From: Oscillospiraceae bacterium
GTDB lineage: Bacteria; Bacillota; Clostridia; Oscillospirales; Oscillospiraceae
NCBI GenBank assembly: GCA_017406005.1
Contig: JAFQZI010000141.1
Coordinates: forward strand, 1 to 46,741
Direction: 5' to 3'
Length of the DNA: 46,741 nt
This document shows, in pieces, positions 7,333 through 15,769 of this stretch. The notes under the pieces were generated by a model. The model saw only the letters and a list, made by a program, of their open reading frames with translations. It did not search any database and had not been told where the DNA came from. Both the position numbers and the translations under genes were made by a program. The number at the start of each line of letters is the position of its first letter. Positions within the stretch are counted from its first letter, which is position 1.

Positions 7333-8348
7333 TGAAGACGCCGTCTAACGCGATGGCCTGCAGGGCACTCTTTCTGCAGGCAGCCGGTGAAGGCCGCGGT
7401 CCGATTCTTTTCGGGGAAGACGGGGAACGCGCCTGTGAAAGGGTACTTCCGTTTCTGGAGGGTACTTCCTTTCCGGCCCTCTATCTGGAGTTTCCGCTGA
7501 AGGGGGCTCCGTTTCTGGATGTGACCGTGCTTTACGGAGGGATTCCGGAAGGCCTGCGCTTTACCCATCCTGCAGCTGCGGGTACGGAGCGGATGCTTGA
7601 CTGGTATGCCGGCGTGCAGAAAAAATATATTGACGTCTGCTTCGGCTTTGAACTGGAAATGAAAAAACCGTCCGGCAGTGCGGCGTCTGTACACTTCCAG
7701 TCTCACAGTGATACGGAGCTTGCCGGGCCCTTCTGCGAAGCGCTGGGAGACCCGGAAGCCGGCAGAAGGTATATGGAGAAAGCGTCCCGGATGCCGGAAT
7801 ACTGGCAGCTGGCTTACTTCGGGCTGTTTCGAGGCCGTCCCGGTGCTCCGCTTCGCATCTGCGGTTATATACCCATTGAGGAACAGAAACGCTGTGCGGA
7901 AGATCCTGCCCATCTGGCAGCAGTCTTCGGGCAGATCGGCTTCGTCGCCTTTGATCAGAAGATGCTTTCACAGATTTCCGAACTTCTTTCTGTCGTACAC
8001 GGCATTGTGGACTTTCAGTTCGATCTTCTGCCGGACGGGACGCTCGGAGAGACGTTTTCCTTCGATATTTGCTTCAGAATGCAGAAAACGGAAGATGTTC
8101 TCACATGTTTCCGGGAAGGACATGCCGCCCGGCTGATGACCCTGCTGGAAAGCTGGGGCATTGCGGACAGTCGTTGGAAGGAGGCTGTCGGAATGACCTT
8201 CACGAGGGTAATCCCGGTGGAGGATGAGAGGGGGAACAAAGCCTGCTTTGCCATGGTACTTACACCGAACTGGGTCAAGATCCGCTGGCGCAACGGCGTG
8301 CTTCAGCCGTCAAAAATGTACTGCGAGGGAAAAGCCAGAACGCTCTGA
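7332..8348 (+). CDS. Unrecognised 338-aa protein of the RiPP operon
   Basis: ATG 7332 overlaps the maturase stop codon, so the two are translationally coupled. The product is soluble, with no signal peptide, membrane segment, HExxH, P-loop or Cys-cluster motif that I can see. The N-terminal half alternates hydrophobic strands and helices, including K-K-Y-I-D-V-C-F-G-F-E-L. The second half contains V-D-F-Q-F-D-L-L-P-D-G-T-L-G-E-T-F and ends in basic W-V-K-I-R-W-R-N-G. The location makes it a likely second modification enzyme, a leader-binding partner or an immunity factor. I do not recognise the family. A terminator at 8464-8487 closes the operon. Confidence 0.7.
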   Translation: MKTPSNAMACRALFLQAAGEGRGPILFGEDGERACERVLPFLEGTSFPALYLEFPLKGAPFLDVTVLYGGIPEGLRFTHPAAAGTERMLDWYAGVQKKYIDVCFGFELEMKKPSGSAASVHFQSHSDTELAGPFCEALGDPEAGRRYMEKASRMPEYWQLAYFGLFRGRPGAPLRICGYIPIEEQKRCAEDPAHLAAVFGQIGFVAFDQKMLSQISELLSVVHGIVDFQFDLLPDGTLGETFSFDICFRMQKTEDVLTCFREGHAARLMTLLESWGIADSRWKEAVGMTFTRVIPVEDERGNKACFAMVLTPNWVKIRWRNGVLQPSKMYCEGKARTL

Positions 8349-8392
8349 TGGCTTTTCTACTCAATATGAAATTGTAAATTTGTAATTAGAAA

Positions 8393-8412
8393 ACAGGAGA
8401 CAGTTCTCCGTC
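8393..8412. repeat. REP-like short palindrome, copy 3
   Basis: ACAGGAGACAGTTCTCCGTC contains GGAGA (8396-8400) and TCTCC (8405-8409) around CAGT. It resembles the centre of the other copies and lies 45 bases after the end of the unrecognised gene. Confidence 0.45.
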
Positions 8413-8431
8413 CTTTGGTGTATGTCAGTAT

Positions 8432-8454
8432 GTCAGAGGGACGATTCTGTTGAC
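8432..8454. repeat. REP-like short palindrome, copy 4
   Basis: GTCAGAGGGACGATTCTG followed by TTGAC closely matches copy 1 (463-485), including the downstream ATA-rich tail. Both copies stand between a RiPP gene end and its terminator hairpin. Confidence 0.6.
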
Positions 8455-8463
8455 ATAATACTG

Positions 8464-8496
8464 CGGGCCCTTCCGAAGAAGGGCCCGTTTGAGTTT
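8464..8496 (+). terminator. Terminator of the RiPP operon
   Basis: CGGGCCCTTC (8464-8473) pairs perfectly with GAAGGGCCCG (8478-8487) over a CGAA loop, followed by TTTGAGTTTT. The remainder of 8349-8700 holds the REP-like copies and the tig promoter; I see no gene in it. Confidence 0.8.
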
Positions 8497-8631
8497 TGGG
8501 ATTATGACGATTCAGGATTTCTGCGCGTTCAGTATTTTCGTAAGTCCTGTCAGGTTCAGAGAACAATTCTGATATGGGGGCGAATCCGTCCTCCGGGAGA
8601 CGATTTTTTTGGAAAACAGACAGATTTATCA

Positions 8632-8660
8632 TTGATTTTGTGTGCGGAATCTGATAATAT
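8632..8660 (+). promoter_or_regulatory. Promoter of the tig-clpP-clpX-lon-engB run
   Basis: TTGATT (8632-8637), 17-base spacer, TAATAT (8655-8660), about 40 bases before the start codon of trigger factor, which has AGGAGGA at 8687-8693. Confidence 0.6.
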
Positions 8661-8700
8661 ATCAAATCGGCATTTTAAGTATAAATAGGAGGAATCTGAA

Positions 8701-10134
8701 ATGATTCTTAAGAATTCGGAAAAGAAAGAGAATAACTGGCTTGAGTTTCAGGTAGAGTCTGACAATGCGGAATTTGAACAGGCAATCAGAACAGCCTATC
8801 AGAAGAACAAAGGGAAGATCAATATCCCCGGGTTCCGCAGAGGCAAAGCTCCTCTTGCCGTCATCGAAGGGATGTACGGGCGTGAGGTGTTCTACCAGGA
8901 TGCGCTCGATGAGCTCGCTCAGCCTGCTTTTGATAAAGGTGTGGAAGAAGGCAGCATTAATTTCATTGGTATGCCCTCTATTGTTTCTGCGGATGTCAGT
9001 GAAGAGCGCACCGCTGTTTACACGTTTTCCGTAGAGCTTTATCCGGAAGTGGAACTCGGGCAGTATAAGGGTCTTGAAGTGGAGAAGGTTCCCACTGAGG
9101 TTTCCGAGGAAGAGGTCGACCGCGAGATCGAAGCCGTCCGCAAGCGCAACGCACGCAAACTCAGTGTGGAAGACCGGCCCGCCGAGAAGGGTGACACCGC
9201 CAATATCGATTATGAAGGTTTCCTCGATGCGGAGAAGACGACTCCGTTTGAAGGCGGCAAGGGAGAAAACCACGCTCTTGAGCTCGGCTCCGGTTCTTTT
9301 GTGCCCGGTTTTGAAGACCAGGTGGTCGGCATGAGCGTAGGCGAGGAGAAGGATATCAGCATCACCTTCCCGGAGGACTATACAAAGGATCTCGCCGGGA
9401 AAGACGTCGTTTTCCATGTGAAGGTCAACGGCATCACCTATCCGGAGCTGCCGGACCTGGATGATGACTTTGCCCAGGATGTTTCGGAGTTCGATACGTT
9501 TGAAGAGTACAAGGCAAGCATCCGGAAGGATCTGGAGGAACGCCGCGCCGAGCAGGCAAAATCCGCTTTCCGCAATGCAGCTCTCGAAAAGGCATGTGAG
9601 AACCTGAAGGCTGACCTGCCTGAGACGATGGTGAGAGCGCATGTCGAATCCATCATCCGCAACTTTGCCAACAACTATGGGATAAACGGTCAGAACATGA
9701 AGATCGAGACGCTCGTTTCCATGCTCGGGATCGATGAGGAAGCGATGAAGACGGCGATCCGTCCCAACGCGGAGCGCGAGACGAAGCTGGAGCTCCTCAT
9801 CAACGCGATCATTGACGCGGAGAAGTTTGAAGCGACGGACGAAGAGCTCGACGCCTATGTCGAGAAGATCTCCGGTTCCATCGGTGCTCCTGCCGAGCAG
9901 ATCAGGAAGTACTTCGGTAAGGATTATATCCTCTCCGAGTTTAAGAAAGAAAAGGCGATGGACCTTATTGCGGATTCCGCCGTTGCCGTGGATCCCGCTC
10001 CGAAGGCGGCTGCGGAAGAGCCTGCTGCCGAGCCTGAGAAGGAAGAGCCCGAAAAGGCTGCCAAGCCTGGGAAGAAAGAGTCCAAAAAGGCTGCCAAGCC
10101 TGAGAAGAAAGAGACCGAAGAGGTTGCCGAATGA
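8701..10134 (+). CDS. tig: Trigger factor (ribosome-associated chaperone, peptidyl-prolyl isomerase)
   Basis: 477 residues. The N-terminal ribosome-binding domain carries the signature region G-F-R-R-G-K-A-P near residues 45-52. The FKBP-type PPIase domain spans roughly 150-245 ([23 protein letters not shown]). The rest is the helical chaperone domain. It binds L23 at the exit tunnel and folds nascent chains. The protein is longer than the usual ~430 residues because of a low-complexity tail with two near-identical A-A-K-P-(G/E)-K-K-E blocks. The stop overlaps the clpP start (ATGA); placing tig before clpP-clpX is a widespread order. The start has AGGAGGA seven bases upstream. Confidence 0.96.
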   Translation: MILKNSEKKENNWLEFQVESDNAEFEQAIRTAYQKNKGKINIPGFRRGKAPLAVIEGMYGREVFYQDALDELAQPAFDKGVEEGSINFIGMPSIVSADVSEERTAVYTFSVELYPEVELGQYKGLEVEKVPTEVSEEEVDREIEAVRKRNARKLSVEDRPAEKGDTANIDYEGFLDAEKTTPFEGGKGENHALELGSGSFVPGFEDQVVGMSVGEEKDISITFPEDYTKDLAGKDVVFHVKVNGITYPELPDLDDDFAQDVSEFDTFEEYKASIRKDLEERRAEQAKSAFRNAALEKACENLKADLPETMVRAHVESIIRNFANNYGINGQNMKIETLVSMLGIDEEAMKTAIRPNAERETKLELLINAIIDAEKFEATDEELDAYVEKISGSIGAPAEQIRKYFGKDYILSEFKKEKAMDLIADSAVAVDPAPKAAAEEPAAEPEKEEPEKAAKPGKKESKKAAKPEKKETEEVAE

Positions 10135-10712
10135 GCCTTGTTCCGTATGTAGTGGAGCAGACGAGCCGCGGAGAGCGCTCGTATGACATTTTCTCCCGTC
10201 TTTTGAATGACCGGATTATAATTCTCTCGGAAGAAGTAAACGATGTGACGGCGAGCCTCGTGGTTGCACAGCTGCTGTATCTCGAGGCGGAAGATCCGGA
10301 TAAGGATATCCAGTTTTATATCAACAGCCCGGGAGGCAGCGTGACGGCAGGCCTCGCGATCTACGACACCATGCAGTATATCAAGCCGGATGTTTCCACC
10401 ATCTGTGTCGGGCTGGCGGCTTCCATGGGCGCGTTCCTGCTTTCCTCCGGAGCAAAGGGGAAGCGTATCGCCCTGCCGAATGCCGAAATCATGATCCATC
10501 AGCCTTCCGGCGGCAGCCAGGGCCAGGCTACGGATATTCAGATCCAGGCCGAGCACATTCTGAAGATTAAAAACAGGCTCAATGCAATCCTTGCCCAGAA
10601 TACAGGCAAAAGCGTGGAACAGGTCGCGGTGGACTGTGAGCGTGACCATTTCATGTCAGCTGAGGAAGCCCTGGAATACGGGCTGATCGACAAGGTTATT
10701 TACAAGCGCTGA
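10131..10712 (+). CDS. clpP: ClpP proteolytic subunit
   Basis: 193 residues, the standard length. Serine peptidase family S14 with the catalytic triad Ser98 (G-L-A-A-S-M-G), His123 (M-I-H-Q-P-S-G-G) and Asp172 ([11 protein letters not shown]). It forms the tetradecameric chamber of ClpXP and, if ClpC is present elsewhere, ClpCP. ATG 10131 overlaps the trigger-factor stop codon. It is followed by a GC-rich hairpin and then clpX, so ClpP could be made in excess over ClpX. Confidence 0.97.
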   Translation: MSLVPYVVEQTSRGERSYDIFSRLLNDRIIILSEEVNDVTASLVVAQLLYLEAEDPDKDIQFYINSPGGSVTAGLAIYDTMQYIKPDVSTICVGLAASMGAFLLSSGAKGKRIALPNAEIMIHQPSGGSQGQATDIQIQAEHILKIKNRLNAILAQNTGKSVEQVAVDCERDHFMSAEEALEYGLIDKVIYKR

Positions 10713-10719
10713 TATTTCT

Positions 10720-10742
10720 GGGGGAACTGCTGTTCCCCCTTT
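10720..10742 (+). terminator. Hairpin between clpP and clpX (partial terminator?)
   Basis: GGGGGAAC (10720-10727) pairs with GTTCCCCC (10732-10739) over TGCT, followed by only TTTCATTT. The stem is strong but the U-tract is short, so it may give partial termination or protect the upstream mRNA 3' end. Confidence 0.5.
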
Positions 10743-10758
10743 CATTTAGGAGTTTCAA

Positions 10759-12015
10759 ATGGCAAAAAACGAAACAAGACAGATCAGGTGTTCTTTCTGC
10801 GGCAGGCCGCAATCCCTCGCCGGCAGGCTGATTGCCGGCAATGGCGCGTATATCTGTGATGAATGCGTGAAAATGTGCATGGATATCGTAGCGGATAACG
10901 ACAGCAAGCGCCAGCCCGGGACCAGCAGCGATCTGACTGCGGATTTCAATCTCGAAAAGGTGCCGAAACCTGCCCAGATCAAGGAAAAGCTGGATCAGTA
11001 CGTGATCGGGCAGGACAACGCGAAAAAAGTCCTCTCGGTTGCAGTCTATAATCATTACAAGCGTATCTCCAACGGGAGTTCCGGGGAGGATGTGGAGCTG
11101 CAGAAAAGCAATGTCCTTCTGATCGGGAGCACGGGATCGGGGAAAACCCTCCTTGCCCAGACGCTCGCAAAAATGCTGGATGTTCCGTTTGCCATAGCCG
11201 ATGCGACGACGCTTACGGAAGCCGGGTACGTCGGTGAAGACGTGGAGAACATCCTCCTCAGGCTCATCCAGGCGGCTGACTTTGATATTCAGCGCGCCGA
11301 GCACGGGATCATCTATGTCGATGAGATCGACAAGATTTCACGGAAGAGTGAGAATACATCCATCACACGCGACGTTTCGGGCGAAGGCGTCCAGCAGGCG
11401 CTGCTGAAGATCATTGAGGGCACGGTATCCAATGTCCCGCCCAACGGCGGCAGGAAGCATCCGAATCAGGATTTCATCCAGATCAACACCTCAAACATTC
11501 TCTTCATCTGCGGCGGCGCGTTTGACGGGCTGGAGAAAATCATTGCCCGGCGTTCCAGCAAAAAATCCATAGGCTTTGAATCGGACATCCGCGGAGAAGC
11601 CGATCGGGATATCGGGGAGCTGCTTTCCATGGTCCGGCAGGATGACCTGCTGAAGTTTGGCATCATTCCCGAGCTGATCGGCCGTCTCCCGGTGATTGCA
11701 ACACTCCAGTCGCTCGGCAGGGAGGACCTCGTGAGGATCCTGACCGAGCCGAAAAATTCCATGGTCCGGCAGTACAAAAAGCTGCTGTCCTTTGACGGGA
11801 TCGATCTGGAATTTGAGCCGGAAGCACTTGAGCTGATTGCCGACCGGGCAATCGAGCTGAAAATCGGCGCGCGAGGGCTTCGCAGTGTGGTGGAGAGCAT
11901 TATGAACGACATCATGTTTGAAGCGCCATCCGATCCTGCTCTTCGGAAAGTAATTGTGACGGCTGAGGGAATCCGGAACCACACCGGCCCTGAGCGGATA
12001 CGGACCGGTGAATAA
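10759..12015 (+). CDS. clpX: ClpX ATPase, substrate-unfolding subunit of ClpXP
   Basis: 418 residues. The N-terminal zinc-binding domain has C11-x2-C14 and C33-x2-C36. The AAA+ module has Walker A GSTGSGKT at 123-130, Walker [11 protein letters not shown], and R-G-L-R-S-V-V-E near the C-terminus (sensor 2). It recognises tagged or partly folded proteins and feeds them to ClpP. The Shine-Dalgarno is TTTAGGAG. It is separated from lon by two bases, so clpX and lon are co-transcribed. Confidence 0.97.
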   Translation: MAKNETRQIRCSFCGRPQSLAGRLIAGNGAYICDECVKMCMDIVADNDSKRQPGTSSDLTADFNLEKVPKPAQIKEKLDQYVIGQDNAKKVLSVAVYNHYKRISNGSSGEDVELQKSNVLLIGSTGSGKTLLAQTLAKMLDVPFAIADATTLTEAGYVGEDVENILLRLIQAADFDIQRAEHGIIYVDEIDKISRKSENTSITRDVSGEGVQQALLKIIEGTVSNVPPNGGRKHPNQDFIQINTSNILFICGGAFDGLEKIIARRSSKKSIGFESDIRGEADRDIGELLSMVRQDDLLKFGIIPELIGRLPVIATLQSLGREDLVRILTEPKNSMVRQYKKLLSFDGIDLEFEPEALELIADRAIELKIGARGLRSVVESIMNDIMFEAPSDPALRKVIVTAEGIRNHTGPERIRTGE

Positions 12016-12017
12016 CG

Positions 12018-14378
12018 ATGGCAGAAGTGAAAAAGGATAACCATCCGGTTGTAGAGCTGAAGCAGAACCGGGTGACGATACCGATGATCGCCCTGCGCGG
12101 CCCGAGCATCTTTCCCGGGCTGCTGCTGACGCTGGATATTGAACGAAAGGTTTCCGTCGCTGCACTGAACAACGCCAACCGGTTTGAAAGGATGGTCTTC
12201 CTTGCGGCGCAGCGGGATCCTCTGGTGGATATCCCGGAAGAAAAGGATATTTACCGCATCGGCGTGGTCTGCAGAATCCGCCAGCTGCTCCAGCAGCCCG
12301 GCGCTTCCGTGTGCCGCGTGATGCTGGAGGGGCTTTACCGCGCCTCCGCGGAGGAAATGCATCTGGATCCAAAGGGATATACCGCCGTGCTGTTGCCTCT
12401 GGAAGATCTCCCGGAGCGGATCAGCGAGACGCGCCGGGAAGCCCTGGTCCGCACCAGCCTCTCCCTCTACCAGGAGTATCTGCAGCTCAGCGGGGAATTC
12501 AGCCCGGAACAGCTTCTGACGCTTTTCAGCAATTCCACACCCTCTTATATTTCCGATTTCCTTGCACAGAATGTGATGCTCACGCCTTCTGAGAAGCAGC
12601 ATCTTCTGGAAGAGCTGCATCCCTGCCGGCGGCTGACGGATATCAACCGCTTCCTGAGCCATGAGCTGGACATCATGAACATCGAGAAGGAACTCAACGA
12701 TGCCACGATCGAGTCGATGAACAGGGGCCAGCGGGAGTATTATCTGCGGGAAGAACTCAAGGTGATCCAGTCCGAGCTCGGAGAAGACGGGGCGGATGAA
12801 ATTGACGAATATCAGAAGAAAATCGATGCGCTGCCCGTTTCAGACGAGATCAGGAAAAAGCTGCGTAAAGAGCTCTCCCACCTGTCCAAACAGCCTTTCG
12901 GGTCCTCCGAGGGAGCGGTAATCCGCACCTATCTGGACACCTGCCTTGAGCTGCCCTGGGGGAAGTATACCAAAGAAACCGTAGACATCGAAAAGGCCCG
13001 CAGAATCCTGGATAAGGACCATTACGGCCTTGTGAAGGTGAAAGAGCGCATTCTGGAATATCTCGCCGTCAAGCAGCTCTCTCCGGAGATCAAGGGCGGC
13101 CTGCTCTGCCTTTCCGGAGCACCCGGAACGGGCAAAACGAGCATTGCCATGAGCGTTGCCAAAGCCACCAACCGGAAGCTCGTGCGTATTTCTCTCGGCG
13201 GTGTGCATGATGAAGCGGATATCCGCGGGCACCGGAAGACCTATATCGGCTCGATGCCGGGCAGGATTATCAATGCCATTACACAGGCGGGGTCGAGCAA
13301 TCCACTCGTCGTTCTCGATGAGATTGACAAGCTCGGTTCCGATTACCGGGGCGACCCCGCTGCCGCCCTGCTTGAAGTGCTCGATCCCGAACAGAATTCC
13401 ACCTTCCGGGATCATTTCCTGGAGATCCCATTTGACCTCTCCCATGTCTTTTTTATCACGACGGCCAATACGACCGCCACGATCCCGCGGGCCCTGCTCG
13501 ACAGGATGGAAGTGATCGAGCTCCCGAGCTATACCGATGAAGAGAAGTTGCAGATCGCAAAAAAGCATCTGCTTCCGAAGCAGCGCAAAAAGCATGGCCT
13601 CTCTGCCGCCCAGCTCAGGGTGCAGGATGCGGCGATCCGCAGCCTGATTCCCGCCTACACGAGGGAGTCCGGCGTGCGTGTGCTGGAGCGGGAGCTGGCA
13701 GCCATCTGTCGCAAGGCTGCAGGCGGTATCGCGGAAAAGAAGTATGACTCTGTGAAGGTCACTCCGGATAATCTGGCTGAATTCCTCGGTCCGGTCAGGT
13801 TCAAGCCGGATGAGCAGAGAAGGAAGGATACCGTCGGCCTGGTGCGTGGGCTGGCATGGACGTCCGTCGGCGGCGAAGTCCTTGATGTGGAAGTCGCTGT
13901 GGTGGACGGATCGGGCAAGCTGGATCTGACCGGGAACCTCGGCGATGTCATGAAGGAATCCGCCAAGGCTGCCATTACCTGCATCCGCAGCAGATCTGCC
14001 CTGCTTGGGATAGATCCGGAATTCTACAACAAAAAGGATATCCACATCCATTTCCCGGAAGGCGCCGTCCCGAAGGACGGGCCTTCTGCCGGGATCACGA
14101 TGACCATTGCCATCATCTCCGCCCTGACCGGCAGGCCTGTCCGCCACGATGTGGCGATGACGGGAGAGATAACGCTGCGCGGCCGCGTGCTTGCGATCGG
14201 CGGCCTGCGTGAAAAAACGATGGCAGCCCTGCGCAACGGGGTCAAAACGGTCATTATTCCCGCAGATAATGAGGCGGATCTCGAGGAGATTGATCCCCTC
14301 GTGCGCGCAAGGCTCTCTTTCACGCCGGTCAGCAGTATCGATGAAGTGATTCCCGCAGCGCTCGCGGAGGATTACTGA
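12018..14378 (+). CDS. lon: Lon ATP-dependent protease
   Basis: 786 residues with the three Lon parts: N-terminal substrate domain, AAA+ domain with Walker A GAPGTGKT at about 367-374, and the S16 protease domain with Ser690 in P-K-D-G-P-S-A-G and Lys733 in L-R-E-K-T. The 43-residue spacing of the Ser-Lys dyad equals that in E. coli Lon. It degrades misfolded and some regulatory proteins in the cytosol. It starts two bases after clpX and its stop overlaps engB (TGATG), the usual lon-engB pairing. Confidence 0.97.
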   Translation: MAEVKKDNHPVVELKQNRVTIPMIALRGPSIFPGLLLTLDIERKVSVAALNNANRFERMVFLAAQRDPLVDIPEEKDIYRIGVVCRIRQLLQQPGASVCRVMLEGLYRASAEEMHLDPKGYTAVLLPLEDLPERISETRREALVRTSLSLYQEYLQLSGEFSPEQLLTLFSNSTPSYISDFLAQNVMLTPSEKQHLLEELHPCRRLTDINRFLSHELDIMNIEKELNDATIESMNRGQREYYLREELKVIQSELGEDGADEIDEYQKKIDALPVSDEIRKKLRKELSHLSKQPFGSSEGAVIRTYLDTCLELPWGKYTKETVDIEKARRILDKDHYGLVKVKERILEYLAVKQLSPEIKGGLLCLSGAPGTGKTSIAMSVAKATNRKLVRISLGGVHDEADIRGHRKTYIGSMPGRIINAITQAGSSNPLVVLDEIDKLGSDYRGDPAAALLEVLDPEQNSTFRDHFLEIPFDLSHVFFITTANTTATIPRALLDRMEVIELPSYTDEEKLQIAKKHLLPKQRKKHGLSAAQLRVQDAAIRSLIPAYTRESGVRVLERELAAICRKAAGGIAEKKYDSVKVTPDNLAEFLGPVRFKPDEQRRKDTVGLVRGLAWTSVGGEVLDVEVAVVDGSGKLDLTGNLGDVMKESAKAAITCIRSRSALLGIDPEFYNKKDIHIHFPEGAVPKDGPSAGITMTIAIISALTGRPVRHDVAMTGEITLRGRVLAIGGLREKTMAALRNGVKTVIIPADNEADLEEIDPLVRARLSFTPVSSIDEVIPAALAEDY

Positions 14379-14968
14379 TGGCCGTGCTGAACACCGGCCG
14401 GGTGGAATTTGTGCGCTCGGCTGCAAACCCGGAGCAGTTCATCCGTTCTTCCGTGCCCTCGGTCGTCTTTGCGGGCAAGTCGAATGTCGGGAAGTCCTCC
14501 GTGATCAACAGGATCCTGAACCGCAAAAACTTTGCCAGAACAGGCAATACGCCCGGCAAAACCATCCACATCAATTATTTCCTTGTTGACGGGAAGGTTT
14601 ATTTCCTCGATCTTCCGGGCTATGGTTTTGCCAGCGTTTCACGGAGTGAAAAAGAACGCTGGAGCGTCCTGATGGAACAGTTTTTTTCTGAAAAGGACCT
14701 CTTCAGCCTGGGTGTTCTGATCGTGGATGCCAGGCATGCTCCCACAAAGGATGATATCGGCATGGCGGAGTGGTTTCGCGCCTCAGGGCTTCCGTATCTG
14801 GTGCTCGCCAATAAGACGGACAAACTGAAACAGAGCGAAATTGCGCCGAATCTGGAAAACATACGGCGGTCGCTTTCCCTTGAGGAGGCGGTTCCGCTCA
14901 TCCCGTTTTCCGCGCAGAACGGGCAGGGGAGGGAAGTGCTCCTGGCCTCCATTGCAAATCTGCTGTAA
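14378..14968 (+). CDS. engB: Ribosome-biogenesis GTP-binding protein EngB/YsxC
   Basis: 196 residues. TRAFAC GTPase with the P-loop G-K-S-N-V-G-K-S-S near 31-39, the G2/G3 region with D-L-P-G-Y-G-F-A, the base-recognition motif N-K-T-D-K and the G5 S-A-Q-N-G. It is needed for assembly of the 50S subunit. It overlaps the lon stop codon and is the last gene before a terminator. Confidence 0.95.
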   Translation: MAVLNTGRVEFVRSAANPEQFIRSSVPSVVFAGKSNVGKSSVINRILNRKNFARTGNTPGKTIHINYFLVDGKVYFLDLPGYGFASVSRSEKERWSVLMEQFFSEKDLFSLGVLIVDARHAPTKDDIGMAEWFRASGLPYLVLANKTDKLKQSEIAPNLENIRRSLSLEEAVPLIPFSAQNGQGREVLLASIANLL

Positions 14969-14976
14969 TTTCTGCG

Positions 14977-15018
14977 GAGCAGAGCCGGACTTTCTGTGCT
15001 CTGCTCTTGTTTTTTTTC
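14977..15018 (+). terminator. Terminator after engB
   Basis: GAGCAGAG (14977-14984) pairs with CTCTGCTC (14999-15006), followed by TTGTTTTTTTT. The U-tract doubles as part of the next operon's promoter. Confidence 0.8.
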
Positions 15019-15035
15019 TGTGAATTTGATAAAAT
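15007..15035 (+). promoter_or_regulatory. Promoter of the M50 protease-scpAB operon, embedded in the engB terminator
   Basis: TTGTTT (15007-15012), 17-base spacer ending in TGA, TAAAAT (15030-15035), an extended -10 promoter of the same make as the NRPS promoter. The -35 box is the terminator U-tract itself. Confidence 0.55.
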
Positions 15036-15067
15036 AACAAAAGTATCTTTTTAGGGAGGGAGAAGCC

Positions 15068-15760
15068 ATCAGCATCGTACGGGATATCTGGGAAGGATTT
15101 GACTTTTCATATCTTCTGAGCATCCTTCTGTCGGTAGTGCCCTCTCTGATCTGCATCACGCTCCATGAGCTCGGGCACGGGTTCGTCGCCTTCAAACTGG
15201 GGGACGATACTGCCTACCGCGCCGGCCGTCTCACGCTCAACCCCCTGAAGCATATCGATGTGACGGGGCTTCTCATGATGGTCTGTTTTCACTTTGGCTG
15301 GGCCAAGCCTGTCCCCGTGAATATGTACAGGTTCCGGGATCCCAAAAAGGGGATGGCGATCACAGCCCTAGCGGGGCCGGTCACAAACTTCCTGCTGGCC
15401 TTTGTGTTCATGTTCCTCTATGGGCTGCTGATGCATCCGCTCAGCGCGACGGAGGCGGGGCGGTATCTTCTCCGGATGCTGTCCCTGGGAGCGTATATCA
15501 GCACCGGCCTCGGCATTTTCAACCTGATCCCGGTCCCTCCGCTGGACGGGTCGAAAATCCTGCTCTCCGTTTTGAGCGATGAGAATTATACAAAGCTGAT
15601 GCGTTATGAGCGGTACGGCATGATACTGCTGATCGCCCTGGTCGCAACAGGTGTTCTCGGCAGGCCGCTCTCCGCGGTGATCTCGGCTGTATACAACAGA
15701 GTTCTGGTGCCTGTCGCACTCGGCACGGAAGAGCTTGTGCGCCCGCTTTTCTACAGGTGA
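15068..15760 (+). CDS. Site-2-type membrane metalloprotease (peptidase M50, YwhC-like), probable AUC start
   Basis: A polytopic membrane protease with the zinc motif H-E-L-G-H, then L-N-P-L-K-H-I-D, and a second metal-ligand motif P-P-L-D-G-S-K (N-x-x-P-x-P-x-L-D-G type). The first in-frame ATG/GTG-class codon (GTG 15137) leaves only eight residues before HELGH, removes the first transmembrane helix, and has no Shine-Dalgarno. AGGGAGGGA at 15053-15061 stands the right distance before ATC 15068, and starting there restores a hydrophobic N-terminal helix (Y-L-L-S-I-L-L-S-V-V-P-S-L-I). No ATG, GTG or TTG exists between the upstream stop (15035) and 15137. I therefore place the start at 15068 and the length at 230. 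Substrates are unknown. Confidence 0.75.
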   Translation: MSIVRDIWEGFDFSYLLSILLSVVPSLICITLHELGHGFVAFKLGDDTAYRAGRLTLNPLKHIDVTGLLMMVCFHFGWAKPVPVNMYRFRDPKKGMAITALAGPVTNFLLAFVFMFLYGLLMHPLSATEAGRYLLRMLSLGAYISTGLGIFNLIPVPPLDGSKILLSVLSDENYTKLMRYERYGMILLIALVATGVLGRPLSAVISAVYNRVLVPVALGTEELVRPLFYR

Positions 15761-15769
15761 TCCGTCTCT

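Noticed and set aside
12840-14426. 528-codon open frame opposite lon
   Set aside because: It lies wholly antisense to lon and engB with no recognisable domain or Shine-Dalgarno.
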